38,600 bases of DNA, taken from a virus. This document shows positions 29,389 through 36,891 of the stretch, one piece after another (the first letter of the stretch is position 1; each line of letters begins with the position of its first letter). Below the pieces are notes generated by a model that was not told the origin of the DNA, made no database searches, and worked only from the letters and a program-made list of their open reading frames with translations. The stretch is from the IMG/VR virus record IMGVR_UViG_3300022934_000058, positions 1 through 38,600 of that record; one strand, written 5' to 3'. The translations under genes were made by a program, and so were the position numbers.

Positions 29389-30100
29389 CAAGGCTGCACA
29401 AACCATCGTTGGGGCTCTCGTCCTATACGTTGTTTTCAAGCTGTGGTCAGCGGGATATTTTAGTCCTGCCGAAGAATCAGAAGGCTTTTCCAACACTGAC
29501 CTATGGCTAGCAGTTGGATCAGCCATCTTAAGCTTTGTGCAATTGGTCGGGTTGATTAGTATCAGTATTGCTCTGAAACTCCTCCCCGCCTTTGAGACAA
29601 TGGCTAATTGGGCTGCTGGTCAGATCAAGGGTCTGATCGAGAAAGCCAAGGAATCGATTAGCCAAGAGAAGAAAGCAGAAGGATCTTGGGACTGGCGACC
29701 TCTTGCTATGGTCATCTTGTCCTATCTACTTTGGTCTGGTGGTCAGCTTGCTGTTATTTGGGAACGCATTAAAGATGTTGTTCCTGATGCAGTCGAGGTG
29801 ATATCAGACAAACCGATTGGGATTCTATTTTCAGTTGATAAGTCAACCTCAGTCGGTGATCAGTGGCTCACAGCCAACAGTGTGCTAACTGATCAACTAC
29901 TTGAAAGTAAAGGTATTGAAAGACGACTACTATCCAGTGAACAAGATGCTGGGAGTAGTGAACCGTGGGTCTTTGAGGCAGTCGAGGAAGCTCCTGATGG
30001 TGCTAACTCGATGATCCTCTACTACGAAGATGGACGGAGCAAGGTCTTGGATATGCCACAGGACTTCGGTGAGCTTCAGAGAATTGCTGATGCCTGGTAA
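29378..30100 (+). CDS. membrane protein with two to three helices, 240 residues
   Basis: Hydrophobic segments are IVGALVLYVVFKLW (about residue 10), VGSAILSFVQLVGLISISIALKLL (50-70) and MVILSYLLWSGGQLAVIW (about 110-128). A long acidic soluble C-terminal half follows. Its GGAGG ribosome site lies inside the previous gene. A holin or virion-anchoring role is possible, but the family is unknown. Confidence 0.55.
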   Translation: MKSNKAAQTIVGALVLYVVFKLWSAGYFSPAEESEGFSNTDLWLAVGSAILSFVQLVGLISISIALKLLPAFETMANWAAGQIKGLIEKAKESISQEKKAEGSWDWRPLAMVILSYLLWSGGQLAVIWERIKDVVPDAVEVISDKPIGILFSVDKSTSVGDQWLTANSVLTDQLLESKGIERRLLSSEQDAGSSEPWVFEAVEEAPDGANSMILYYEDGRSKVLDMPQDFGELQRIADAW

Positions 30101-30809
30101 AGGTCTGGTTCTGCGAGATTACAAAGAGCATCCTGAGTTTTCTGGGTTTGCTCAGTATCAATCGAGATACCCAAGATCCGAGTGGGCATCCCGTGTTGAT
30201 CACCTCAATGAACACAAGGCACAAGCAGTTCACTGGCATCAGAAGTATTGCAAGATCCACAGTCAGAGATCCACGAGCCTTTGTTGGATGTATGGCTGCG
30301 TTGCAGGAGTCGAGAATAGACTTGCTGCTTCAGGTACACCCGTTGAGTTAAACCCTTATGCAACAGCTTACAAATATCGAGGAACAGATCGTCGAGGCGG
30401 TTTCGGACTTGAGGCGGCAAAGGTTATTAACAGCATCGGAATTCCAAGAAAGTCAGTTCTGCAAGAGTTCACAAAAACAAGATCATGGGATCGAGACGTT
30501 TCCAGAGATGCAGCAAGACACAAGATTGCAGAGTTCTATGAGATCGGGAAGAACGACCTCGACGCTGCGATATCGGCGTTGCTCGACGGTTACCCCTGCA
30601 CTTTTGCTATCGCTTCTTGGAGCCATCTCGTTCTTGGAGTTGGTGTTACTCGTGGCCGAAATGATTGGGGAGTGATCTTTGCTAATAGTTGGGGTACACG
30701 ATACAAGCGTGGGGGCATAGGGGACGGATACGGAATCCTATGGGGCAGGGAAGCCATCCCCTACGAAGCTATCGTGATCAAACATGCAGAAGCCAGGAGT
30801 GAGGTATGA
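30090..30809 (+). CDS. papain-like (C1A) cysteine protease
   Basis: A 239-residue protein starting at 30090 (overlap with the previous stop region). Catalytic order is complete: Gln59 in HSQRS, Cys65 in STSLCWMYG, His179 in SWSHLVLGVGV and Asn199 in IFANSWGT, with the GGIGDGYGIL end typical of papain. A GGFGLEAAKVINSIGIP segment matches the usual active-site wall. No signal peptide or propeptide is evident. In a phage lysis-like cluster it may act as an endolysin-type cell-wall or envelope protease, or as a virion protease. Confidence 0.8.
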   Translation: MPGKGLVLRDYKEHPEFSGFAQYQSRYPRSEWASRVDHLNEHKAQAVHWHQKYCKIHSQRSTSLCWMYGCVAGVENRLAASGTPVELNPYATAYKYRGTDRRGGFGLEAAKVINSIGIPRKSVLQEFTKTRSWDRDVSRDAARHKIAEFYEIGKNDLDAAISALLDGYPCTFAIASWSHLVLGVGVTRGRNDWGVIFANSWGTRYKRGGIGDGYGILWGREAIPYEAIVIKHAEARSEV

Positions 30810-31027
30810 CTTGGATGATAATCATTCTAATTGCATTACTGCTACTCCCCGCCTCTAGTGAACATTTAAAGATCAAGCGTCCACTACCACCAATCGAAAT
30901 TGTTGAGCCGATTGAAGATATTGTCATTGATGAGGTGATCGAAGATGAGCCAATCGAACAAGTGCAAGATGAAAAGAAAAGTCGGAGACTGCTTCCGAGA
31001 CTCTTGCGAAAAACTAGAAAACATTAA
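30806..31027 (+). CDS. small membrane-anchored acidic protein, 73 residues
   Basis: An N-terminal helix WMIIILIALLLLPASSEH, then a Pro/Ile/Glu/Asp-rich stretch (PIEIVEPIEDIVIDEVIEDE) and a basic tail. The shape, with one short anchor and an extended charged region, suits a spanin- or signal-anchored accessory lysis protein. No family match is recognised. Overlaps the protease by four bases. Confidence 0.55.
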   Translation: MTWMIIILIALLLLPASSEHLKIKRPLPPIEIVEPIEDIVIDEVIEDEPIEQVQDEKKSRRLLPRLLRKTRKH

Positions 31028-31121
31028 GGCCGAAGCACAGAAAAGAATCCTTGCGTCACTCGGTGATGGCTCATGTGATTTCTGCAAAAAGTTTATTGAA
31101 AAGAACAAATACGATGATTAA
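30969..31121 (+). CDS. small Cys-rich protein, 50 residues
   Basis: ATG at 30969 lies in the end of the previous gene and the frame fills the gap to the next gene, ending at TAA 31119-31121 in an overlapping ATGATTAA. Cysteines occur in GDCFRDSC and SCDFCKKF. No strong ribosome site. It is the best explanation of the gap, but could be chance. Confidence 0.4.
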   Translation: MKRKVGDCFRDSCEKLENIKAEAQKRILASLGDGSCDFCKKFIEKNKYDD

Positions 31122-31350
31122 CCTCCTAGCCAACTTAGACCCCATGACGGTCACCACAGCACTCGTCGGCGGCATGGGTGCTTTGTCCACTGCCGTTGTC
31201 CACTTGTACCGAAGTCAGTTTACGCTGCAAAAAGATGTGAACGACAAGATCAGTAAAGAGCTAAGTGAGTGCAAAGAGGATAGACGTTCACTCTGGCAAG
31301 CCGTCCTCAAGATCGACCCGACCGCAGAAGAACTAAGGAATATTAAATGA
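31114..31350 (+). CDS. holin-like small membrane protein, 78 residues
   Basis: Taking the ATG at 31114, the protein has one hydrophobic helix (MTVTTALVGGMGALSTAVVHLY) followed by a charged amphipathic helix (LQKDVNDKISKELSECKEDRR). This layout occurs in single-helix holins or related membrane regulators. It lies in a cluster of membrane proteins next to a cysteine protease. Confidence 0.5.
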   Translation: MINLLANLDPMTVTTALVGGMGALSTAVVHLYRSQFTLQKDVNDKISKELSECKEDRRSLWQAVLKIDPTAEELRNIK

Positions 31351-31940
31351 GCTACTCATACCTACAAGACATCAAACCACTGCAAGACCAAGGCGTTTCA
31401 AACGCCGACATTGCAGCACATCTTAGCAACCGTACTGCAAGACCTATGCAGTCTGCTGAGTCGATCTATGAGCTACAGAACACTGGTGCAGTCATTAGCT
31501 CGCCGGTGTTGATTTCACAGAGGACAGGAACGCTGATTGACTATTGGCAAGGACTTCCCGATGGACAAGAGAAAGACCTGATTGCTTTCTTCTTATCTAC
31601 GTTGTTCGATGGCAACCCTGTTCAAACAAATCAGTATCCACGAAGCACTCAGTTTGCTCTTGCTGAACTGAACATGACTCCTGATCTACAGTTAGTTGCC
31701 GAGAGTCTTGTGAACCTTGCTGGTGGCAGACCTGATCAAGGCACAACAGAGGATGACGTTGTTGCATCACAGCAGGCATACGAAGCAGAGCAGGCAGAGA
31801 ACGAAGCACTTGCTGCACTCGATCGGCAGTATTGGTCGCTTCATAATCAGTTCATATCTCCGCTCAATGATTCGCGTAATACAAACTCAGCCGATTGGAA
31901 GGCTGGCATTCAATCAATGGCTGATAATTGGGTTGAGTAA
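31347..31940 (+). CDS. hypothetical protein, 197 residues
   Basis: A helical, Gln/Ala-rich acidic protein with SYLQDIKPLQDQGVSNADIA and LSNRTARP near the start. The pattern resembles small proteins that sit before tail-fibre genes in environmental siphophages. Not recognised. ATG overlaps the previous TGA. Confidence 0.5.
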   Translation: MSYSYLQDIKPLQDQGVSNADIAAHLSNRTARPMQSAESIYELQNTGAVISSPVLISQRTGTLIDYWQGLPDGQEKDLIAFFLSTLFDGNPVQTNQYPRSTQFALAELNMTPDLQLVAESLVNLAGGRPDQGTTEDDVVASQQAYEAEQAENEALAALDRQYWSLHNQFISPLNDSRNTNSADWKAGIQSMADNWVE

Positions 31941-33007
31941 TGACGACATATTACGTCACGACGAGCGGGTCAGACAGCAACAACGGTTTAACCGAAGGTA
32001 CTGCGTTTGCAACGCCGGGTTATGCTGCGGGTCAGGCAACTGTATCCGGTGACATCATTTACATTAAAAGCGGAACCTATACACTATCCACAACCACTGC
32101 TAATACAAGCGGAGGACCGCTGTCTTTATATAACGGGGTTAGGATAGAAGGCTACCAAACAACAGTCGGAGATCAAGCAGCAAAGCCAGTTATAAACGCT
32201 GGAACGCAAACGGGAATCCCAGTCATTAGGTCGGCTGGGAACAACTGGAATGCTTTGGCGATAACTACAACTTGCATTGAGGTAGACGGCAACAGTCAGT
32301 CTGTTACTGGTTTTTCAAACAACTATCAGTTTGGAATGACCTCAATAAATTGCATTGCAAGAAACTGTAGTGTTGAAGGTTTCAAGGGTCTTAATGGTGA
32401 AAGAAGTTACTTCTTAAATTGTTCAGCTTTTGATTGCGCAACCGGATTCAATTCAGGATACGCAAGGCAATGCTTGGCAGACAGTTGCACTAATGGTTTT
32501 GTCGGTGGCTTTGGCGCAGTGATCCAAAGTGTCGCGTCTAACAACACAAGCAATGGTTTTAACCTGACGAGCTTTCATCCATTGCATTGTCACAAATGCG
32601 TTGCTTACGCAAACGGTGCAAACGGATTTGATGTAAACATTGATAACGCATCTTTCTGTGAATGTATTGCATCAGAAAACGGTGGTTATGGATTCGACAC
32701 ACCTAGTGCTGCCAGTGATCCGTTGATCTGTGATTCTGCTGATTACAACAACACGTTAGGCAGGAAGAATCAAACGGGAACAAAGAACAGGGAAATTAGA
32801 CCAATCACTCTTACTAGCGATCCGTTTGTCGATGCCGCGAATCTGGACTTCCGAATCAACGATGTTGCTGGTGGTGGATCAGAACTTCGCCAGATACAAC
32901 TCAGCGGACTTGTTGGTATTAATGGCGTATTTGATATCGGTGCTATTGATGCAGTGGTAACGGCAGGCGGCGGCGGTGCGGTTCTTCATCCGTTGAGGAG
33001 CAACTGA
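31940..33007 (+). CDS. beta-helix tail spike or receptor-binding protein
   Basis: A 355-residue protein with the parallel-beta-helix signature: YYVTTSGSDSNNGLTEGTAFAT at the start, then repeated NCSAFDC, NGFVGGF and GANGFDV turns with many Asn, Cys and Gly. The DNA has no signal peptide, so it is a virion protein. Beta-helix proteins bind or degrade surface glycans. The end reads GGGGAVLHPLRSN, a motif also seen in shorter form in the next protein (HPLG). The Asp/His residues needed for a lyase are not obvious. Confidence 0.65.
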   Translation: MTTYYVTTSGSDSNNGLTEGTAFATPGYAAGQATVSGDIIYIKSGTYTLSTTTANTSGGPLSLYNGVRIEGYQTTVGDQAAKPVINAGTQTGIPVIRSAGNNWNALAITTTCIEVDGNSQSVTGFSNNYQFGMTSINCIARNCSVEGFKGLNGERSYFLNCSAFDCATGFNSGYARQCLADSCTNGFVGGFGAVIQSVASNNTSNGFNLTSFHPLHCHKCVAYANGANGFDVNIDNASFCECIASENGGYGFDTPSAASDPLICDSADYNNTLGRKNQTGTKNREIRPITLTSDPFVDAANLDFRINDVAGGGSELRQIQLSGLVGINGVFDIGAIDAVVTAGGGGAVLHPLRSN

Positions 33008-33008
33008 G

Positions 33009-33710
33009 ATGCCGACTGGATTAGGTGATGAGAAGCTCTGGCTATGCCCATCCTTAGACGACAGTGCTGATGACATATCAGGCAACGGTAATCATGGGAC
33101 ATACAACGGTGGGATGGGGACTGTTGCAGATACGAGCAACGGTGGTAGTCGTTGCTATGACTTCGATGGCAGTAATGATTACATAGATTTGACCCTGTCA
33201 TCTGCGATAGGGAATACGTTTTCAGTCTCTCTCTGGATTTATTTTGATGCTGCAACGGCTTCGATTAACGAAACATTCATCTCTAATGATGGCTGGAGGA
33301 GTGGGGGTTGGCTTGCTCAAAAACACAGCACAGCATCTTTCCGCTATGCAGAGCAAGGAACTACGCCATTTCTCGACAATACCGGTATAACCGTAAATAC
33401 GACATGGATGCACTTAGTTGTAGTTAGAGAAGCTGGTGGAACTGTTAGGCAGTATAAAAATGGCGTGCAGTTAAGTAACACAATCAGCACTTTTGCGTCC
33501 TCTATTACGAGAACGATAGTCAACATCGGAAGAAGATATGACACAGCTAGTCAATATCTGGATGGTCGCCTCGACGACATCCGAGTATTCGACCGAGCCT
33601 TAACCACCTCAGAGATAACAGCACTTGCAAGCAAGCGTGGGTATGAAGTACCCGCTGCTGGTGGAGACATTCCTCACGCATTATCCTCGCCTTTTCACCC
33701 TTTGGGATAA
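33009..33710 (+). CDS. LamG/concanavalin-like fibre protein
   Basis: A 233-residue protein of the laminin-G/concanavalin fold: LDDSADDISGNGNHGTYNGG, YDFDGSNDYIDLTLS, TFSVSLWIYFDA, WMHLVVVREAGGTVRQYKNG and LDGRLDDIRVFDRALT are the well-known strand motifs. It binds carbohydrates and is likely a receptor-binding or fibre part. The end HALSSPFHPLG resembles the beta-helix protein's end. Confidence 0.8.
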   Translation: MPTGLGDEKLWLCPSLDDSADDISGNGNHGTYNGGMGTVADTSNGGSRCYDFDGSNDYIDLTLSSAIGNTFSVSLWIYFDAATASINETFISNDGWRSGGWLAQKHSTASFRYAEQGTTPFLDNTGITVNTTWMHLVVVREAGGTVRQYKNGVQLSNTISTFASSITRTIVNIGRRYDTASQYLDGRLDDIRVFDRALTTSEITALASKRGYEVPAAGGDIPHALSSPFHPLG

Positions 33711-33713
33711 CAC

Positions 33714-35267
33714 ATGGCAACTGAACAAACCGCCTATGTTGGCGACGATATCAAAGTATTAGTCAACGTCATCGACAGCACTGGTAGCCACGTTGCTGCC
33801 ACGATCAATACAAGCACGACTAGGCTCAATGGATTTTCCACGGTTCCTTCGATTAATACCATTGGAACGGGTATCTATGAGATCGTCTTTGCGTCCGTAA
33901 CGCCTGCACCTGCTGAAGGTGATAGGCTCATTGCGAAGATCAATGGTGATATCAGTGGATCAGCTTGGTCAGAATATGCTGTGCCGCTAAAGATCGTTGC
34001 AGACCAGCGTGGCACTGACAATGTAGTCGTACCAACGTCAGACATAACAGCAATCAAGACTAAGACAGATCAGCTTACGTTCACGGTAGCTAATCAGGTT
34101 GATGCTAACAGTCTGACGGGTGGGACATCTCCTGCTGACATCTATACTTACTTTACAACAGGTACAAACGAGGATGCGTTTAAGGCAGATACTAGCACAC
34201 TAGCAACTTCTGCTGCATTGTCCGGCGTGGAGACAAAGATTGACACGATTGATACCAATGTCGATTCAATCCTAGTCGATACAGGAACCGACATCCCTGC
34301 GTCTATTGCTGCGTTAAACAACTTCGATCCTACAACGGATCAAGTCATCGTTTCTACGAACAATGACAAGACAGGATATGCACTAAGCTCTGCTGCTAAC
34401 GATGCTATCGGTGCAGCTTTCTTGGCATACACACTGACAAAAGGATCTGCTGGCACGATTGAGCGTGCTTTCTGGCAATCACTCAAGGCTACTCAGCTAA
34501 CCGATGGTGAAGTCAGTGGCACACCAACGGCATCGGCGTTTGATACTAACCTGACTGCTGCGAGTGGTGCTTACGATCATCTGTTGCTTCTGTTCACATC
34601 GGGATCTCTTGCAGGTGAAGCTAGACCGATTGAAAGCTACAGTGCAACGAATGGCAGGATCACTCTGCAAGATCCTTTGACTGCTGCTCCGAGTAGTGCT
34701 GATGAGTTCATTGTAGTACCGGATCATACTACACCAACTGCGGAAATCGTCGATGGTGTGTGGGATGAGGCTCAGACAGGACATACAACCGCTGGGACGT
34801 TTGGTTACTACATCGATGCTCAGATATCATCAGGCGGTGGAGACGCCTCAGCAGCCAACCAGACGACCATCATTGGCCACCTTACGGATATCAAGGGTGG
34901 CACATTCAGCGGCTCCACAGACAGCCTAGAAGCCATCAGAGATCGCGGTGATGCTGCTTGGACAACAGGCGGTGCATCAGGATCTGGTCTGTATCAGGTC
35001 ACTGTGACCGTTGAGGATGCAAGCAACAATGCACTTCAAGGTGCTAGGATTGCAGTTGATGGTACAAATCTGATCCTTACTACTCCTAGCAATGGTCAGG
35101 TGACATTCAACTTGGATAGCGGAGTCTACCTGCTGACATGTTCACCGCCAGCCAATTACGATACGCCGACTGACCTAGTAGCAAGCGTCAGTGCATCCGA
35201 TGTGTCAGTAGAATTTACATTAACCGCGACATCATCAGCATCTTGTGATGTTCCTTGGATTGGTTGA
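33714..35267 (+). CDS. tail fibre-like protein with Ig-like C-terminal domain
   Basis: A 517-residue protein. The N-terminal 90 residues form a beta domain (YVGDDIKVLVNVIDSTGSHV). A linker holds TDQLTFTVANQVDANSL, a motif that recurs in environmental phage tail fibres in my memory. The middle third is Ser/Thr/Ala-rich with a VWDEAQTGHTTAGTFGYYID segment. Residues 425-510 are a carboxypeptidase-regulatory or Ig-like domain (YQVTVTVEDASNNALQGARI). The end is CDVPWIG. Function is likely host recognition. Confidence 0.65.
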   Translation: MATEQTAYVGDDIKVLVNVIDSTGSHVAATINTSTTRLNGFSTVPSINTIGTGIYEIVFASVTPAPAEGDRLIAKINGDISGSAWSEYAVPLKIVADQRGTDNVVVPTSDITAIKTKTDQLTFTVANQVDANSLTGGTSPADIYTYFTTGTNEDAFKADTSTLATSAALSGVETKIDTIDTNVDSILVDTGTDIPASIAALNNFDPTTDQVIVSTNNDKTGYALSSAANDAIGAAFLAYTLTKGSAGTIERAFWQSLKATQLTDGEVSGTPTASAFDTNLTAASGAYDHLLLLFTSGSLAGEARPIESYSATNGRITLQDPLTAAPSSADEFIVVPDHTTPTAEIVDGVWDEAQTGHTTAGTFGYYIDAQISSGGGDASAANQTTIIGHLTDIKGGTFSGSTDSLEAIRDRGDAAWTTGGASGSGLYQVTVTVEDASNNALQGARIAVDGTNLILTTPSNGQVTFNLDSGVYLLTCSPPANYDTPTDLVASVSASDVSVEFTLTATSSASCDVPWIG

Positions 35268-35292
35268 CGAAAAAGGGGTATGGGGGTACTTT
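35264..35292 (+). promoter_or_regulatory. promoter candidate over the tail fibre stop
   Basis: TTGACG (35264-35269), a 17-base spacer and TACTTT (35287-35292) form a plausible sigma-70 type promoter, five of six matches for the -35 and the key T, A and T of the -10. It would start RNA at about 35299, only 75 bases before the terminator at 35341-35373. Confidence 0.45.
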
Positions 35293-35298
35293 TACACG

Positions 35299-35373
35299 CA
35301 TAGGAACTTCGCTACCTAGCACCGGGCTATGTGCGAATCGACTCCCAGTCATTAACTTGGCTGGGAGTTTTTT
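35299..35373 (+). ncRNA. short structured RNA with terminator
   Basis: From the predicted start a GCATAG arm (35298-35303) can pair with CTAT-GT-GC (35327-35335), giving a bulged hairpin. The intrinsic terminator ACTCCCAG (35341-35348) with CTGGGAGT (35361-35368) and T run to 35373 follows. The unit is about 75 bases. It could be a small RNA or just a terminator with leader. Confidence 0.4.
35341..35373 (+). terminator. intrinsic terminator of the tail fibre block
   Basis: Eight perfect pairs (ACTCCCAG with CTGGGAGT), a twelve-base loop and T run. It ends the late fibre operon and separates it from the HNH gene. Confidence 0.9.
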
Positions 35374-35393
35374 ATTGATCATTAGGATTCGAT

Positions 35394-35684
35394 ATGCACA
35401 AGTTCTGTTCTCAAGGCCATGCTTATCTTGGTGATCGATGTCCGCAGTGTTATAAGACATCTGCTCGTGGCTATGACCACAGATGGCGTAAACTAAGCGA
35501 AGACTATCGGGTTAGAAATCCACTCTGTGAAGACTGCGATGCTCAAGGCAGAACAACCCCTGCTGCTGAAGTGCATCACATCATCCCGATTAGCCAAGAC
35601 TCTTCTAAACGGCTCGACATCAATAATCTTGTTGCACTCTGCAAACGATGTCACGATCTGAGGCATGACAAAGGCCATGAGTAG
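35394..35684 (+). CDS. HNH endonuclease
   Basis: A 96-residue HNH protein: CPQC at residues 17-20, CEDC in LCEDCDAQ, then VHHIIPISQDSSKRLD, NLVALCKRCHDLRHDKGH. The short size and zinc ligands match phage HNH nucleases found with terminases, which help cut DNA during packaging. It may act with the P27 terminase although it lies far from it in this linear view, or closer if the genome is circular. Confidence 0.85.
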   Translation: MHKFCSQGHAYLGDRCPQCYKTSARGYDHRWRKLSEDYRVRNPLCEDCDAQGRTTPAAEVHHIIPISQDSSKRLDINNLVALCKRCHDLRHDKGHE

Positions 35685-35721
35685 CCTATCTCTTGCTGAT
35701 TTCTAAACAGCACCAAGACTC

Positions 35722-35949
35722 ATGGCAAAACTGAAACTGAGTCTTGCAAAAAAAACGACTTTCAAAAATTTTCCGAACATCAAAGCCCTTACTAGGGTTT
35801 TTGAGTTTTTCCTCAGGTTGGCTGCGAGCATATTCAGTGGTGATGAGCAAGCCGCACAGAACCTAGTTGGCAACCTGGCAGAAATAGTTGGCTGTGAGTG
35901 GTTGTTGAAAAAACCGGACGGTGCAAGAGTCGTGCCAAAGTTCGATTGA
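35722..35949 (+). CDS. hypothetical protein, 75 residues
   Basis: A basic, helical protein with ALTRVFEFFLRLAASIFSGDEQ and LVGNLAEIVGCEWLLKK. No strong ribosome site. Not recognised. First of the small-gene cluster at the right end. Confidence 0.45.
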   Translation: MAKLKLSLAKKTTFKNFPNIKALTRVFEFFLRLAASIFSGDEQAAQNLVGNLAEIVGCEWLLKKPDGARVVPKFD

Positions 35950-35964
35950 AAAATATTTTTTCAA
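35946..35964. repeat. perfect A/T inverted repeat at a stop codon
   Basis: TTGAAAAA (35946-35953) and TTTTTCAA (35957-35964) form a perfect eight-pair hairpin with a TAT centre that overlaps the TGA of the 35722 gene. It could be a weak terminator or a DNA-unwinding or binding site. Confidence 0.4.
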
Positions 35965-36014
35965 AAGTATTTCGCCCGATTTTGATAAGGGTTTCAGCGG
36001 ACCGATAGGCAAGA

Positions 36015-36103
36015 AGTGTCGAAAAGATTAGCTATTGAGTAGCATTTTGAGTGTCGATATCGTCCATGGGTGGGCCGGTATGTTTCGGCCCGGTTTCGAC
36101 ACT
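36015..36103 (+). ncRNA. branched structure with competing arms
   Basis: AGTGTCGAAA (36015-36024) pairs with TTTCGACACT (36094-36103), ten pairs, closing a loop with GCTA-TTGAG-TAGC (36031-36043), CGATATCG (36055-36062) and GGGCCG/CGGCCC (36072-36077, 36086-36091). AGTGTCGA recurs at 36050-36057, so the closing arm has two alternative partners. A noncoding stretch of 175 bases contains it, just before the gene at 36125. It may be a small RNA, leader switch or protein-binding site. No family recognised. Confidence 0.5.
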
Positions 36104-36124
36104 GTTTGAAGAAGGCTTTTAGCT

Positions 36125-36349
36125 ATGGGTATGGTGAAACAAGCAATGGAATACGCTGAGAATAAATTGCAGCAAGCAATTAGAAACCAGCACAATTTTA
36201 AGTCATTGGAATTGTGTTTCGACTATTACCGAAAATGTACTTTTTGGGACTGTTTCGACGATGGGTACGACGAGCAATTCGCTAGTGGTGCCGAGTTATT
36301 TTTTGCCGAATATTTTGATCGGCATTTTGGAACTAACTTTGGGGGATAG
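36125..36349 (+). CDS. hypothetical protein, 74 residues
   Basis: A helical, aromatic-rich protein with MEYAENKLQQAIRNQHNF, FDYYRKCTFWDCFDDGYDE and FFAEYFDRHF. Unrecognised. Follows the structured region at 36015-36103, which may control it. Confidence 0.55.
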   Translation: MGMVKQAMEYAENKLQQAIRNQHNFKSLELCFDYYRKCTFWDCFDDGYDEQFASGAELFFAEYFDRHFGTNFGG

Positions 36350-36351
36350 AT

Positions 36352-36450
36352 ATGAAGATCTGGTTATTCCTGGTGATCGTCCCACCTATTCTAGGCGGGT
36401 TTTTGATTGCTATTGTTTTGGACTATTTCATATGGGGATGGGCATATTAA
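36352..36450 (+). CDS. tiny membrane protein, 32 residues
   Basis: ATG at 36352 with GGGGGA eight bases upstream. The product is a single hydrophobic helix (WLFLVIVPPILGGFLIAIVL) plus an aromatic end (DYFIWGWAY). Its stop overlaps the next start (TAATG). The strong ribosome site and coupling support a real gene. Confidence 0.55.
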   Translation: MKIWLFLVIVPPILGGFLIAIVLDYFIWGWAY

Positions 36451-36524
36451 TGCGTTTCCTTTTAGTGTTCGTAGTTTCGTTTTTTTTAAGCAGTATTTTG
36501 ATTGAGGTACTCCAATGTTATTAG
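36450..36524 (+). CDS. tiny membrane protein, 24 residues
   Basis: Starts in the TAATG overlap and encodes RFLLVFVVSFFLSSILIEVL plus a short tail. It is one hydrophobic helix. The next gene starts inside its end (36515). Either a real micro-protein or a translated linker for coupling. Confidence 0.4.
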   Translation: MRFLLVFVVSFFLSSILIEVLQCY

Positions 36525-36748
36525 ATGCAAAAATACACGAACGTGTAGAGGACTGCGGAAACGGTTTCGGATGGTCCGTGATCCGATGGTTGCATTCATC
36601 GCTTTATGGTGATTGCTATGAACTAGCGGTCTTAAAAAATGGAAAAATCACCTATGAAACTACAGTTACAAGTGACGTCATGCGCGGTGATTTGAAAAAA
36701 ATGGAAGAACTAAAAAGTCAAATCAGAAATTTAAAGCAGGAAAATTAG
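36515..36748 (+). CDS. hypothetical protein, 77 residues
   Basis: A small protein with a beta-like half (IHERVEDCGNGFGWSVIRW, YELAVLKNGKITYETTV) and a charged C-terminal coiled coil (LKKMEELKSQIRNLKQ). Overlaps the previous micro-gene by ten bases. Unrecognised. Confidence 0.55.
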   Translation: MLLDAKIHERVEDCGNGFGWSVIRWLHSSLYGDCYELAVLKNGKITYETTVTSDVMRGDLKKMEELKSQIRNLKQEN

Positions 36749-36750
36749 CA

Positions 36751-36888
36751 ATGAAAAGAAAACGTAAACCGATTCAGGCTATTGAGTCTCATGGATATCG
36801 TGTTGAGATTTACACTCAAAGCCGTGTTGTTGTCACCGATATAAAAGGTGGAACTATGGTGGGAAAAACACTAAACAAAGGAAACTAA
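36751..36888 (+). CDS. small protein, 45 residues, similar to the start of the next gene
   Basis: Starts three bases after the previous stop and has AGGAAAA upstream. ESHGYRVEIYTQSRVVVTDIKG is similar to the start KHGYTLKIINRNLVVIKGG of the protein that follows. The shared HGY, VV and KGG pattern suggests a partial duplication. Function unknown. Confidence 0.5.
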   Translation: MKRKRKPIQAIESHGYRVEIYTQSRVVVTDIKGGTMVGKTLNKGN

Positions 36889-36891
36889 GTA

